Source: Bacilli bacterium
GTDB lineage: Bacteria; Bacillota_I; Bacilli_A; RFN20; CAG-631
Reading direction: 5' to 3'
NCBI GenBank assembly: GCA_900754115.1
Contig: CAAEBM010000035.1
Coordinates: 62,001-126,000, forward strand
Length of the DNA: 64,000 bases
Shown: positions 16,731 through 25,816 of the stretch, piece by piece
Numbering within the stretch: the first letter of the stretch is position 1
How the letters are laid out: each line of letters starts with the position of its first letter
Notes under the pieces: generated by a model
Databases searched by the model: none
What the model was told of the DNA's origin: nothing
Seen by the model: the letters and a program-made list of their open reading frames with translations, nothing else
Position numbers and translations under genes: made by a program

Positions 16731-19095
16731 AAGAAAAACAATCTTACTTCATTTCACCAATATTTTTGCAATTCTATTCCTATGTGTTACCCTCATAGGA
16801 ATTTCTTATACTCTTATTCTTTTTAGTCAAGCTCCTTCTTTATATATTGCACCCATTGAAACACGTCAAGTGTCTACCGTGTATGACAATCAAAATCAGT
16901 TAATCACCCACTTGCAAAAAGAAAGTGCACCTCAGGTCACTTATGAACAGTTACCCGATGTTTTTATCGATGCTTTATTAAGTGAAGAAGATGTCCGTTT
17001 TTTTGTTCACAACGGCATTGATATCCCTCGACTATTATCAGCCGCCTATACGAATGTCATTTCTCAGTCTTATGCCCAAGGAGCGTCAACTTTAACACAA
17101 CAATTAGTTAAAAATACGATGCTCAATTCTCATAAAACTTTAAAAAGAAAGCTTGAAGAAATGTATTTATCCTATAAGATGGAAAAAATTTATTCTAAAA
17201 AAGAAATTATTGAACTTTATGCCAATTATATTTGTTTTGATGGAATCAATCCTGGAGCAAATTATGCTTCTTTAAAATTTTTTAATAAGCCTATTAGTCA
17301 AGTTACCCTTCCTGAAGCTGCCTTGCTTGTTGGAATGGTCAATCTTCCCACTTATTATAATCCTTTTAAAAATCCGATTCCCGCTACAAAAAGACGAAAT
17401 GAAGTGTTAGATGCCATGGTTCAAACTGGAGCCATTGCTTCTTATCAAGCAGAAACTGCAAAAGCTTTCCCTTTAGAAAAAATGTTATATTATCAAACCG
17501 ATCAAGAAAAAACGACTTATCCTTTTCAAGCTTATCTTGATATCGTTTATAGTCAAATTAAAGAATATACTAATTTGGATCCCTTTACTACTCCAATGGA
17601 GATTTATACCTATATGGATCCTATTTTACAAGCTGAAATTGATTTGATGCAACAAAATGAGTCCAGTTATATTCATTTTGACAACGATTTGCAGCAATTT
17701 GCAGCAGCAATTATCAACAATGAAAATGGTGCACTAATTGCAGCGTTTGGTGGCAGAAATTATGCTGGCCAGCGTTTATTTAATCGTGCCTATGATATGA
17801 TGAAACAACCCGCCTCTACAATTAAACCAATTTTATCATATGCTTTAGCTTATGAACATTTAAATTGGAGTGATCAACACAAAGTCATCGACAAACCAAC
17901 CAATTATCCAAATACCACACAACAAGTTCACAATGTGGACCAAAATTATATGGGGGAATTAATGATTGATGAAGCCATTGGTTATTCTAGAAATACCATC
18001 GCCGTTCAAACCTTACAAGACGTCGTCAATCATATTGGAATGGATGGAGTGACCGACTATCTTCAACAAATCGGACTATTAGATGCCAAACCCGAAGATG
18101 TCTCCTATGCTTATGCTTTAGGTGCTTTTCATTATGGTGTTTCCCCTACAAGTTTAGCAGCTGCTTATGCAATGATTGCGAATCAAGGAGTTTATAAAAC
18201 CCCTCTTGCTGTTAAAAAAATTGTCTTATTAAAAGAAAACAAAGAAATCACATTTACCATTCAAAATCAACGAGTACTTCATGAAGATTCAGCCTATTTA
18301 TTAAATAGCGTAATGGAAAATGTGATGCAAAAAAACTTTTGGAATATTAATGTCATTCAACCTAAAAATATTCGTGTCTGTGCTAAAACTGGAACTTCTA
18401 GTTTTGATCGTCAGCTTTTAAATGATTATAATTATCCTTCTAATGCATATAAAGATCGTTGGCTTGCTGGATATAGTAAAAATTTAACAATTGCTGCTTG
18501 GACCGGATTTGATGTTACAGAAAAAGGTCAAGAAACCTATTTTGTACCTAGCAGTAATGATGCAAACATTGTAAAACAATTCTTTAAAAGAATGATGGAT
18601 ATTGCTGGTATTCCAAATCAAACGTATAATAAACCCAATAACATCATCTCTGTGCCGATTGTAAAAGGGTCTTATCCTTATTTATTGCCAACTGATAATG
18701 TTCATCCGGATTCTATTGTTGTCGCTCAATTTAAAAAAGAAGCTCTTCCCACCACTTATATTTGCGAACCAACGATTGATAAAAAAGTCGAATTTGATTA
18801 TTACCTATCCGACTCTCGTTTAACAATTTTAGTTCCAAATCCAAGTGTTGAAGAAACTTCTTATCATAAAATATTTGATTATGAAAAAATTTATGGTGAT
18901 TTAGAGTTGATTTGTGAAATCAAAAATGATCGCAATGAAACCTATCGTGTGATTTTAAATCAATCTATCAATGAAATCGATTTATTTTCTAAAGGAAATT
19001 ACACCATGGAACTTTATTACCAATATAAAAATGGCCATCAAAAAGGTCCTTCACAAAAAGAAACTTTTACCGTTTCAAAGGGCAGCTTATTTTAA
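16720..19095 (+). CDS. ponA: Class A penicillin-binding protein 1
   Basis: A bifunctional peptidoglycan glycosyltransferase and D,D-transpeptidase in the cytoplasmic membrane. The start is set at TTG 16720 (MKNKRKTILL, positively charged before the membrane anchor), 9 bases after AAGAA; TTG 16711 is possible but directly abuts that site. The protein has about 791 residues: a membrane segment (about 12-37), the GT51 domain with EEDVRFFVHNGID (catalytic Glu near 90), QGASTLTQQLVKN near 122 and NYICFDGINPGANYASLKFF, then the transpeptidase domain with S-x-x-K (PASTIKP, near 367), SRN near 431 and KTGTSS near 556. It overlaps the recU 3' end by 11 bases and runs convergently into nth with a 9-base overlap. 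Confidence 0.96.
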   Translation: MKNKRKTILLHFTNIFAILFLCVTLIGISYTLILFSQAPSLYIAPIETRQVSTVYDNQNQLITHLQKESAPQVTYEQLPDVFIDALLSEEDVRFFVHNGIDIPRLLSAAYTNVISQSYAQGASTLTQQLVKNTMLNSHKTLKRKLEEMYLSYKMEKIYSKKEIIELYANYICFDGINPGANYASLKFFNKPISQVTLPEAALLVGMVNLPTYYNPFKNPIPATKRRNEVLDAMVQTGAIASYQAETAKAFPLEKMLYYQTDQEKTTYPFQAYLDIVYSQIKEYTNLDPFTTPMEIYTYMDPILQAEIDLMQQNESSYIHFDNDLQQFAAAIINNENGALIAAFGGRNYAGQRLFNRAYDMMKQPASTIKPILSYALAYEHLNWSDQHKVIDKPTNYPNTTQQVHNVDQNYMGELMIDEAIGYSRNTIAVQTLQDVVNHIGMDGVTDYLQQIGLLDAKPEDVSYAYALGAFHYGVSPTSLAAAYAMIANQGVYKTPLAVKKIVLLKENKEITFTIQNQRVLHEDSAYLLNSVMENVMQKNFWNINVIQPKNIRVCAKTGTSSFDRQLLNDYNYPSNAYKDRWLAGYSKNLTIAAWTGFDVTEKGQETYFVPSSNDANIVKQFFKRMMDIAGIPNQTYNKPNNIISVPIVKGSYPYLLPTDNVHPDSIVVAQFKKEALPTTYICEPTIDKKVEFDYYLSDSRLTILVPNPSVEETSYHKIFDYEKIYGDLELICEIKNDRNETYRVILNQSINEIDLFSKGNYTMELYYQYKNGHQKGPSQKETFTVSKGSLF

Positions 19096-19710
19096 AGGTT
19101 TATACTCCTTTTTACACTTTTCTTTTAGTTGACATTTTTCACATAATGGTTGTTTTGCTTTACAAAAATATCGACCAAAAAATATTAAGCTATGATGCAT
19201 TTGAATCCAATTTTCAGGCTCAATAGCTTTTTTTAATTTTTCTTCCACTTTTTCTATTGAATCCTCGACGTTTGCATAATTTAGACGTTTGGCAATACGA
19301 TTGACATGCGTATCTACGGGTAAAGCGGGAATTTTAAATCCTTCAGCAAATAATACATTTATCGTTTTATTTCCAACGCCTGGCAATTTTAACAATGACT
19401 CTCTATCTTTTGGAACTTCTCCTTGATATTGCTCGTCAATCATTTTAGCAATTTCTAAAATATTTTTCGATTTCACTTTATACATGCCTATTGATTTTAA
19501 TATTTGTTCAATTTGAGATAATGGGGCATTTTTTAAAGTTGCAGCATCAGGATATTTTAAAAACAATTCTTTTGTCACTAAATTAACTCTGGCATCGGTT
19601 GTTTGTGCTGATAAAACGACAGCAATTAAAAGTTGAAAAAGACTGTGATAATTTAATTCACATTTTGCATTGGGATACAAAGAGTAAATATATTGTAATT
19701 TCTCGTCCAT
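19087..19710 (-). CDS. nth: Endonuclease III
   Basis: A base-excision repair DNA glycosylase/AP lyase for oxidised pyrimidines. The 207 residues contain the helix-hairpin-helix LLKLPGVGNKTINVLFAEGF with the catalytic Lys, the catalytic Asp in VDTHVNRIAKRL and the C-terminal 4Fe-4S loop C-x6-C-x2-C-x5-C (cysteines in CKAKQPLCEKCQLKEKC, residues about 183-200). Length is standard. It is one base downstream of dnaD, the conserved dnaD-nth order of Bacillus, and its end overlaps that of convergent ponA. Confidence 0.96.
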   Translation of the reverse strand: MDEKLQYIYSLYPNAKCELNYHSLFQLLIAVVLSAQTTDARVNLVTKELFLKYPDAATLKNAPLSQIEQILKSIGMYKVKSKNILEIAKMIDEQYQGEVPKDRESLLKLPGVGNKTINVLFAEGFKIPALPVDTHVNRIAKRLNYANVEDSIEKVEEKLKKAIEPENWIQMHHSLIFFGRYFCKAKQPLCEKCQLKEKCKKEYKPLK

Positions 19711-19711
19711 A

Positions 19712-20341
19712 TTACTTATTTAACCAATCAATTTTGCTAAGTTCAATTGTTTCTTGCAATTGATTTTGATATTCCGCTTCACTGAGTTGTTTCTTTTTAT
19801 GTTCTTCAAATAAAATCGTGTCAATATATCGAATGGAATGATTTGCTGATTGCGCACATAAATCTACTGCCATTTGAATTTCTTCATACGTATACTTTTT
19901 ATCTAACCAACCATTAATAATATCGTATTCTAAAGGAGAAAGGGGACGACCAAAAAATTTTTCAAATAAAACAAAGACATTTTGATCTTCTTGTGGCTTT
20001 TCTATCTTTTTTTGCTTTTGTTGCCATTCTTTAAAATATAATTCATTTAACTTTTGATGCAAAAATGAAAGATCCGTTTGTACCTTTCCATTTTCATCAA
20101 TCTGCGTTTTAATCCATCCTTTTGCAATTAAATTTGTGTATAAGACATCAATTTTAGTCACTGTAAAATTACTAAGCAAAGCTAAATCAGAGGGATTAAT
20201 AAACGTATTTCCTGCTTGATAAAGGGTATGCGTTAAAAGCAATATCATGGCTTCATCATCACTTAAACCAAGTTTTTTATAATTTAAAATCAACATTTTT
20301 TCTACATTCAACATTTCTTCAAGATAAGGGTTGAAAGCCAT
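19712..20341 (-). CDS. dnaD: Primosomal replication protein DnaD
   Basis: Acts with DnaB and DnaI in loading the replicative helicase in low-GC Gram-positives. The start is ATG 20341 (MAFNPYLEEM), 7 bases after AAGGAGG; an ATG at 20362 lacks a site. The 209 residues have a winged-helix-type N-terminal domain (about 15-95) and the C-terminal DnaB/DnaD (DDBH2) module with FEKFFGRPLSPLEYDIINGWLD and the YTYEEIQMAVDLCAQ helix, ending near the IRYIDTIL segment. It sits between cca and nth. Confidence 0.9.
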   Translation of the reverse strand: MAFNPYLEEMLNVEKMLILNYKKLGLSDDEAMILLLTHTLYQAGNTFINPSDLALLSNFTVTKIDVLYTNLIAKGWIKTQIDENGKVQTDLSFLHQKLNELYFKEWQQKQKKIEKPQEDQNVFVLFEKFFGRPLSPLEYDIINGWLDKKYTYEEIQMAVDLCAQSANHSIRYIDTILFEEHKKKQLSEAEYQNQLQETIELSKIDWLNK

Positions 20342-20354
20342 ATATATTCCTCCT

Positions 20355-21107
20355 TTAATCAATCATTTCTTCTAATTGTTCTTTTATTATTTCTAAAGAA
20401 ATCGTGGCAGATTGGTTTAAAAAAAACACTCTATTATAACCAAATAAGGTAGTTAAAATCCTTTCTTTTTCATATAACTGATTCGTTTGTTCCACGCCAC
20501 ATTCTTCATAGGTTTTTTTAATTTCATAGGCTAGTTTATTGATACTTAATCGTTTAATTTCCTCTACAGATTGAATAAAAGCTCTTTTAGTACTTTCATC
20601 CATTTTAAAACCTAATTTTTGTTTTAAACGTAACCCTCTTAAAATTCGTGAGGGATCTTCTTTTAATCGTTTAATGGGATCTCCTATTAAACGAATCGTT
20701 CGGTTTTGTAAATCATTTAACCCTTGATGAAAATCCGTAATCTTTTTATTTTCATCCATATAAAGTGCATTAATCGTAAAATCTCTGCGCCAACTATCTT
20801 CTTCAGCCTTTTGACTGAAACGTACAATTTTTGGATAAACAGAGGGATAACAATAATCTTCTACTCGAAAAGTCGTAATTTCAGCTTTTAAACCTTGAAA
20901 TTCAATTTTTACATTTCCAAACATTTTTCCTTGTTCAGAAACAACAAAAAACAAACGACAGACTTGTTGGGGCAAAGCATCGGTTGTAATGTCGACATCA
21001 CAATATGGAAGGTTTAAATATTCATCTAAACTACTTCCTCCAATAAGATAAGCTTGATGTCCATTTTGTTTCAATATTTTTAATATTTCTTGAATCCGTT
21101 TATCCAT
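20355..21107 (-). CDS. cca: Short tRNA nucleotidyltransferase (CCA-adding enzyme)-like protein
   Basis: The class II nucleotidyltransferase head domain is recognisable: YLIGGSSLDEYLNL...CDVDITTDALP with the D-x-D metal site near 37-39, RRDFTINALYMD (motif B, near 107), DFHQGLNDLQNRTIRLIGDP (motif C) and LKEDPSRILRGLRL (motif D, near 146-158). The protein is only 250 residues; typical CCA-adding enzymes of this class have 380-450, so the body and tail domains that hold the tRNA are mostly missing. The first motif lacks the usual GG-x-x-RD arginine (here GGSSLD). The next gene starts only 14 bases downstream, so the short length is not a window artefact. It may be a minimal CCA enzyme or a relative with another role. 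The dapB-cca order resembles Bacillus. Confidence 0.75.
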   Translation of the reverse strand: MDKRIQEILKILKQNGHQAYLIGGSSLDEYLNLPYCDVDITTDALPQQVCRLFFVVSEQGKMFGNVKIEFQGLKAEITTFRVEDYCYPSVYPKIVRFSQKAEEDSWRRDFTINALYMDENKKITDFHQGLNDLQNRTIRLIGDPIKRLKEDPSRILRGLRLKQKLGFKMDESTKRAFIQSVEEIKRLSINKLAYEIKKTYEECGVEQTNQLYEKERILTTLFGYNRVFFLNQSATISLEIIKEQLEEMID

Positions 21108-21124
21108 TTTATTGCCCCTTTAAT

Positions 21125-21769
21125 TCAAATTAAATTTATAAAAAAATTGTCGTCTTCATGTTGTAGATAATATAAAACCCCTTTAGCATATACTTCTTTT
21201 TTATCTACTTCATAGACTATTTCCATTTTATCACATTTTGATTCAAATAGGATATCATAATGAATGATTGTGTCTGTTCGATCTTGACTTACAATTTTGC
21301 AATCACAATTTGCTAAAGATTGAAGCAATTTTCCTGTTCCAGAAGGTTTATCTTTTTTGGAGTAATGATGCTGTTCAACAATTTTAACGGATTCAAAAGA
21401 TTGACTGAGCAATGAAAAATTTCGAATAAGAACGTTCATAGGCAACGAAAAGTTACTACAAATCAAACCTTTTATGTGCTTTTTTTGACATTCATCATGA
21501 AGATATTTCAACTCATCTTGACTAAAACCTGTTGTTCCACAAATAAAGGGAAGATGATGTTGAATGCATAGTAAAAGATGTTGATAAGCAACTTCTTTAT
21601 TTGTAAAATCAATCACCCAATCAATAACAGGATGATTGGCAAGCACTTCTTTTAACGTTTTTTCATTTTCATTGACGCAGTCGACTATTTCATATCCTTC
21701 TTGCTTTAATAGTCGATACACTTCTGAACCACATTTTCCTTTACTGCCACATATTACAATTTTTTTCAC
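21125..21769 (-). CDS. dapB: 4-hydroxy-tetrahydrodipicolinate reductase
   Basis: An NAD(P)H-dependent reductase in lysine and meso-diaminopimelate synthesis. The start is GTG 21769 (MKKIVICGSKGKCG) behind GAGGTG; a much longer frame to 21928 runs through the HU terminator and is not credible. The 214 residues have the Rossmann nucleotide motif VICGSKGKCGSEV, VIDFTNKE near 77, FICGTTGFS near 98, and the catalytic and substrate motif VEQHHYSKKDKPSGTGK near 145-161. It is slightly shorter than the usual 240-270 residues. It leads into cca. Confidence 0.9.
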   Translation of the reverse strand: MKKIVICGSKGKCGSEVYRLLKQEGYEIVDCVNENEKTLKEVLANHPVIDWVIDFTNKEVAYQHLLLCIQHHLPFICGTTGFSQDELKYLHDECQKKHIKGLICSNFSLPMNVLIRNFSLLSQSFESVKIVEQHHYSKKDKPSGTGKLLQSLANCDCKIVSQDRTDTIIHYDILFESKCDKMEIVYEVDKKEVYAKGVLYYLQHEDDNFFINLI

Positions 21770-21822
21770 ATTTTCACCTCGTTTAAAAATATGAAAAAAA
21801 TTGTGGTAATATTTCTTTTTTA

Positions 21823-21850
21823 AAAAAAAGCAGTACGCACTGCTTTTTTT
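21823..21850 (-). terminator. Intrinsic terminator after the HU gene
   Basis: A 12-bp stem (AAAAAAAGCAGT with ACTGCTTTTTTT) and 4-base loop. It isolates the HU gene from dapB. Confidence 0.8.
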
Positions 21851-21863
21851 TATTATGCCAATA

Positions 21864-22136
21864 TTATTTAACTTGTTCTTTAAATGATTTAGCTGGTTTA
21901 AATCCAACAGTCTTATAAGATGGAACAATAACTTTCTTGTTTGTCAAAGGAATGACAGCGGTTCTTGCCTTTCTTGTTTTAACAACAAAATTTCCAAATC
22001 CAGGAATTTTAACCATTTCTCCAGCTTTCAATTCTTCTACAATGGTTTCAAAAACTGCGTCTACAACTTTTGTTGCTTCTGCTTTTGTAATTCCTTTTGC
22101 TTCACTAATTTTAGCAGCTAATTCTTGTTTATTCAT
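21864..22136 (-). CDS. hup: DNA-binding protein HU
   Basis: A nucleoid-associated protein that bends DNA as a dimer. The 90 residues start MNKQELAAKISEAKGITKAEATK, followed by VKIPGFGNFVVKTRKARTA (about 47-65) and the DNA-binding arm with the P-x-T(N)-K-K-V-I-V-P turn. The start at 22136 is preferred over the adjacent ATG 22139 for its 7-base spacing from AAGGAGG. spoIVA is immediately upstream, as with hbs in B. subtilis. Confidence 0.96.
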   Translation of the reverse strand: MNKQELAAKISEAKGITKAEATKVVDAVFETIVEELKAGEMVKIPGFGNFVVKTRKARTAVIPLTNKKVIVPSYKTVGFKPAKSFKEQVK

Positions 22137-22171
22137 CATTCGTCCTCCTTTTTTAAGTGTTTTCTACTTAT

Positions 22172-22199
22172 ATTATACATATTTTGAACGTTTTGGCAA
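22172..22199 (-). promoter_or_regulatory. Promoter of the HU gene
   Basis: -35 TTGCCA (22194-22199) and -10 TATAAT (22172-22177), spacer 16 bases, 36 bases before the start codon. Confidence 0.65.
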
Positions 22200-22260
22200 A
22201 TAATATTCTCATTTATAGGCCGATTTTTGTAAAAAAACATCTTTTTTTACCTAATTAAAC

Positions 22261-22287
22261 AAAAAAAAGGACAATGTCCTTTTTTTT
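22261..22287 (-). terminator. Intrinsic terminator after spoIVA
   Basis: A nearly perfect palindrome, AAAAAAAAGGACA paired with TGTCCTTTTTTTT, with T-rich ends on both strands. It lies 22 bases after the spoIVA stop. Confidence 0.75.
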
Positions 22288-22308
22288 GAATTAAACTATC
22301 TTTTGAGT

Positions 22309-23775
22309 TTAGAAAACAATAGCAATTAAATTATTTTTTCCACGATTCGTCATGGATTTTAAAATATTTTGTAATTTTACGCGATTGTTTTCTGGTAAAG
22401 TTAGTAATTTAGCATTAATTCCATCTTTTAATAAATCTCCAATATTTCTACCAAACATAGACATATTGACTAAAGATTCCTCATTTTGTGTCAAATATTC
22501 AATCATTGCTTCACTTTGTTCTTTACTTCCTAAAATCGGTTCAAAGGTATTTTCGACATCGACTCTAAAGATATGTAAAGTTGGAGCACTTGCTTTAATT
22601 TTGACACCATAACGATTTCCATTTTTAATTAATTCTGGTTTAGAAATAGTAATGTCATTTAAAGATGGAACAGAAGATCCATAACCTGTTTCTTTTGCCA
22701 TTAAAATAGCAGGTAATAAATCAGCCATTTGTTCTTTATATTGCTTATATTCTTGCAAAATCTTAATTAAATCGGCTTTATCTTGTAAGTCTGTACCCAC
22801 AATATCATTAATTACGGCTTCATATAATCCATCTTTAGGTTCAATTCTAAGTGTGACTACTCCTGTAGCTGTATCAATGTTGGTAATTTCTACACTTTTA
22901 GCATATTCATTTTGTCTCATGGATTCTGCTAATTTTTCAACATCGCGCACTTTTTTGGCTTCTTGTAAAGCGTTTTGAATGGATTGACGATAAGATTGTT
23001 TTAACCAATAATTTTCATCTAATGCTGCAACCCAACTTGGGAAAACGACATCGACATCTAATACAGGGAATTCATAAAGCGCATCTTTCAAGACTTGGTT
23101 TGCATCTTCTTGATTCATTTGTTCAATCGACATTGGAATGACGCTTACTTGGTATTTTTCAGCCAATTCTCTTGCTGTTTGTTGTGCTAAAGCCCCATTT
23201 GGATCTTTTGAATTGACGATGACAATAAAAGGTTTCCCAATCGTTTGTAATTGCGTGATGACTTCATCTTCAGCTTCTACATAAGAATTTCGAGGAATAT
23301 CTACAATCGTTCCGTCTGTGGTCACTACAATTCCGATACTGCAGTGATCGGTAATCACTTTTTGCGTGCCAATTTTGGCTGCTTCATCAAATGGAATGGC
23401 ATCTTCAAACCATGGAGTTTTAACCATTCTAATTTTGTCTTCATCCATATAGCCTTTTGCATCTTTGAAGACATAACCAACACAATCCACTAAGCGAACT
23501 TGAACACTTAAATTTTCACCAACATCGACACTTACAGCATTATTTGGAACAAATTTAGGTTCCGTAGTCATAATGGTCTTGCCTTGTCCAGATTGTGGCA
23601 ATTCATCGGTTGCTCTTGCCTTTTGATATTCATCTTGAATATTATTAATGACAACCAATTCCATAAATCGTTTAATAAAAGTCGATTTACCAGTTCTAAC
23701 GGGTCCTACTACACCTAAATATATATCGCCGTTTGTTCTGCCACCAATATTTTTTAATAGTTCTTTTATATTCAC
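22309..23775 (-). CDS. spoIVA: Stage IV sporulation protein A
   Basis: An ATPase that polymerises on the forespore surface as the base of the spore coat. The start is GTG 23775 (MNIKELLKNIGGRTNGD), 7 bases after GGGAGG. The 488 residues are near the B. subtilis length of 492. The N-terminal P-loop domain contains DIYLGVVGPVRTGKSTFIKRFMELVV (Walker A near 24), VRLVDCVGY near 95 and the sensor-like threonine region; middle and C-terminal domains complete the family profile, ending in NLIAIVF. SpoIVA is restricted to endospore formers, so this is the strongest sporulation marker in the window. Confidence 0.97.
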   Translation of the reverse strand: MNIKELLKNIGGRTNGDIYLGVVGPVRTGKSTFIKRFMELVVINNIQDEYQKARATDELPQSGQGKTIMTTEPKFVPNNAVSVDVGENLSVQVRLVDCVGYVFKDAKGYMDEDKIRMVKTPWFEDAIPFDEAAKIGTQKVITDHCSIGIVVTTDGTIVDIPRNSYVEAEDEVITQLQTIGKPFIVIVNSKDPNGALAQQTARELAEKYQVSVIPMSIEQMNQEDANQVLKDALYEFPVLDVDVVFPSWVAALDENYWLKQSYRQSIQNALQEAKKVRDVEKLAESMRQNEYAKSVEITNIDTATGVVTLRIEPKDGLYEAVINDIVGTDLQDKADLIKILQEYKQYKEQMADLLPAILMAKETGYGSSVPSLNDITISKPELIKNGNRYGVKIKASAPTLHIFRVDVENTFEPILGSKEQSEAMIEYLTQNEESLVNMSMFGRNIGDLLKDGINAKLLTLPENNRVKLQNILKSMTNRGKNNLIAIVF

Positions 23776-23818
23776 AAAGTAACCTCCCATACATTTCTAT
23801 TAAAATGTATGACAATAA

Positions 23819-23843
23819 AAAAGAGTTTAGAACAAACTCTTTT
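23819..23843 (-). terminator. Intrinsic terminator after the CPBP protease gene
   Basis: AAAAGAGTTT and AAACTCTTTT form a 10-bp stem with a 5-base loop, between the CPBP gene and spoIVA. Confidence 0.7.
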
Positions 23844-23848
23844 AAAAT

Positions 23849-24646
23849 TTATAAAATGCAAAGCATCGTAATGACATTCATAAGAAAAGAAATCGTATTG
23901 TAAATAAAATGAGCTAAAATGGAAACAGATATATTTCTTTCTTTATAATACGCATAAGTTAATCCCACTCCACCCACTAAATAAACGGGCAAAGAAGTTA
24001 AATCAGATAAAAAAGTTCCTGTCGTTAAACTTGTCAATAAGTGCATTCCTGCAAATATACAAGCAATAACCCAAAATGCCACTTTTTCATTTTTTCTTCC
24101 AATTCCTCTAAACAAACAGAATCTAAATGCGCATTCTTCAATAATCGGTGCCAATATACAAACGTATAAACCAGCAATGATGGGTGTTAAATACATCATT
24201 GAGTTAATTGAATCTTGATTAGCACTTGTACTTTCCCATCTAAAAATCATTAAAATTAAACTCCAAGCAAAAATCGCAACATACATTAAACCGACATATT
24301 TTAATGCTTTTGCCCAATTGTCAGCTTTTTTAAATTGCGCCAATATAGGTTTTAAATATTTTCTTATGACAATTAAAAATATCGTAACGCAAGTTATTCC
24401 TCCAAGTAAACCAGCTAGTGAAGAAATATTGGCTGCATGAGGAGTATGATTCGTTAATCGCACAATTGCTGCGATAATAATGGAATAAAAACTGGATAAT
24501 AAAGAATGTCCAAAATATAATAGCAATCCGGCAATGACCAATTTAATTGCATCAAAACCGATTTCTTCATATCCCCAAGCATCTCTAAAGGGTAAAACAA
24601 CTTCTTTTTTTGTTTCTGTATTGATTTCATCGTATTGATCTATCAT
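23849..24646 (-). CDS. CPBP-family intramembrane metalloprotease
   Basis: A 265-residue polytopic membrane protein of the Abi/CAAX prenyl protease (CPBP) family. The diagnostic motifs are present: E-E-x3-R in APIIEECAFRFCLF (Glu170, Glu171, Arg175), F-x3-H in IFAGMHLL, and H-x3-N in LAHFIYNTI. Six to eight membrane segments are apparent. Family members process prenylated or other membrane substrates, and some act in bacteriocin immunity; the substrate here is unknown. It stands alone between spmB and spoIVA with its own terminator. Confidence 0.85.
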   Translation of the reverse strand: MIDQYDEINTETKKEVVLPFRDAWGYEEIGFDAIKLVIAGLLLYFGHSLLSSFYSIIIAAIVRLTNHTPHAANISSLAGLLGGITCVTIFLIVIRKYLKPILAQFKKADNWAKALKYVGLMYVAIFAWSLILMIFRWESTSANQDSINSMMYLTPIIAGLYVCILAPIIEECAFRFCLFRGIGRKNEKVAFWVIACIFAGMHLLTSLTTGTFLSDLTSLPVYLVGGVGLTYAYYKERNISVSILAHFIYNTISFLMNVITMLCIL

Positions 24647-24712
24647 CGTCTCACAACCTTTTCAAATATTATATTAAACTTTTATAAAAATTAAAACAGA
24701 AAAATAAGAATT

Positions 24713-24726
24713 GTGATTGAAATCAC
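24713..24726 (-). terminator. Weak terminator-like hairpin after spmB
   Basis: GTGATT and AATCAC form a 6-bp stem next to the spmB stop, with an interrupted T-rich stretch downstream on the minus strand. The short stem makes this uncertain. Confidence 0.35.
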
Positions 24727-25242
24727 TTAACCAAAAAAGATTAATGCAAAAACAATTGCTAAAAAGATGCCGACAAAATCAGCAAATAATGCTGCTTTTA
24801 AGGTATGTCTCCATTTATTTACACCAATAGAAGTAAAATAAAGAGCAATGACATAAAATGTCGTATCAGTACTTCCTTGAATAATACTCGCACTTTTACA
24901 TATTAACCCATCTGGATCAGCTTTGCATAAATCGCTAAGTATGGCCAAAGATGCATTTCCACTAATTGGCCTAAAAAAAATCATAGGTGTTAATTTGGCA
25001 AAATAATCTCCACGAGGAAATAAATTTTTTAAAAGTGATGCAATATCTTCAATCAATCCAGAACTTTTTAAGATTGTAACAGCGGCAATCATTGCAATGA
25101 CAGATGGTATAATTTCAACACTTAATGATAATCCCTCTTTTGCTCCATTGACAAAAGCATGATAAGCATCCTTTTTTTTAATTATAGCAATGGCAATAGA
25201 AAGAATTAATAAAAGAGGAATAATATAAATACTAATGATCAT
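24727..25242 (-). CDS. spmB: Spore maturation protein B
   Basis: A 171-residue polytopic membrane protein of the nucleoside-recognition (Gate) family. In Bacillus spmA/spmB are needed for full spore core dehydration. Conserved stretches are AFVNGAKEGLSLSVEIIPSV near 30, FFRPISGNASLAIL near 89 and IQGSTDTTFYVIALYF near 122. It overlaps spmA by 11 bases, so the two are translationally coupled. Length matches B. subtilis SpmB (178). Confidence 0.94.
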   Translation of the reverse strand: MIISIYIIPLLLILSIAIAIIKKKDAYHAFVNGAKEGLSLSVEIIPSVIAMIAAVTILKSSGLIEDIASLLKNLFPRGDYFAKLTPMIFFRPISGNASLAILSDLCKADPDGLICKSASIIQGSTDTTFYVIALYFTSIGVNKWRHTLKAALFADFVGIFLAIVFALIFFG

Positions 25243-25816
25243 CCTTATACGGCCTCCTTAGTATTTTATCAGCCAACAATCCAAAAATGCAGGCACATAG
25301 AGTAGAAATAATAGCAAATAATACAAAATCTGTCGGCGTTTTGGAACCAAAACTCTTTCTAATACTGATGACCGTTGTCGGAATTAATGTAACCCCTGCT
25401 GTATTTAAAACTAAAAAGGTAATCATCTCATCACTCGCTACCCCTTCAGGCATCGTAGAAAGTTCTTTTAAACGTTTAATTCCTTTTAGTCCACTAGGAG
25501 TGGCAGCAAATCCTAATCCAAACATATTGGCTGCAATATTCATGGATAAATACTCTATTGCTTCTTGATCCTTTAAATTGGGCATGATTTTTCTAAACAA
25601 AGGTTTAATTGCTAAAGAAATAAAATCTATTATTCCAACTTCTTTAAAAATATACATAAATCCTGTCCAAAAAACAGTTGAACTAATTACAATTAATAAA
25701 AAGGCAAAACTTTCATCGGGAATGGACAATATTCCATCTAAAAGTAATTCAACTCTTCCCATAACTATCGCATATACAGAGGCAATTAAAATAATTCCAC
25801 CCCAAATTTTTCCCAT
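25232..25816 (-). CDS. spmA: Spore maturation protein A
   Basis: The partner of SpmB; 194 residues (196 in B. subtilis). The start is ATG 25816 (MGKIWGG), 4 bases after AGGTGA; a frame from 25873 adds residues without a ribosome-binding site. Family features are STVFWTGFMYIFKEVGIIDF near 46, NIAANMFGLGFAATPSGLKG near 92, and MITFLVLNTAGVTLIPTTVIS near 129. A carboxypeptidase gene is upstream, recalling the Bacillus dacB-spmA-spmB operon, but here a 382-base gap separates them. Confidence 0.94.
   Translation of the reverse strand: MGKIWGGIILIASVYAIVMGRVELLLDGILSIPDESFAFLLIVISSTVFWTGFMYIFKEVGIIDFISLAIKPLFRKIMPNLKDQEAIEYLSMNIAANMFGLGFAATPSGLKGIKRLKELSTMPEGVASDEMITFLVLNTAGVTLIPTTVISIRKSFGSKTPTDFVLFAIISTLCACIFGLLADKILRRPYKDDH

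Noticed and set aside
21770..21928. N-terminal extension of dapB by 53 residues
   Set aside because: It would translate through the HU terminator hairpin; GTG 21769 with GAGGTG and the Rossmann motif directly after it fits the family.
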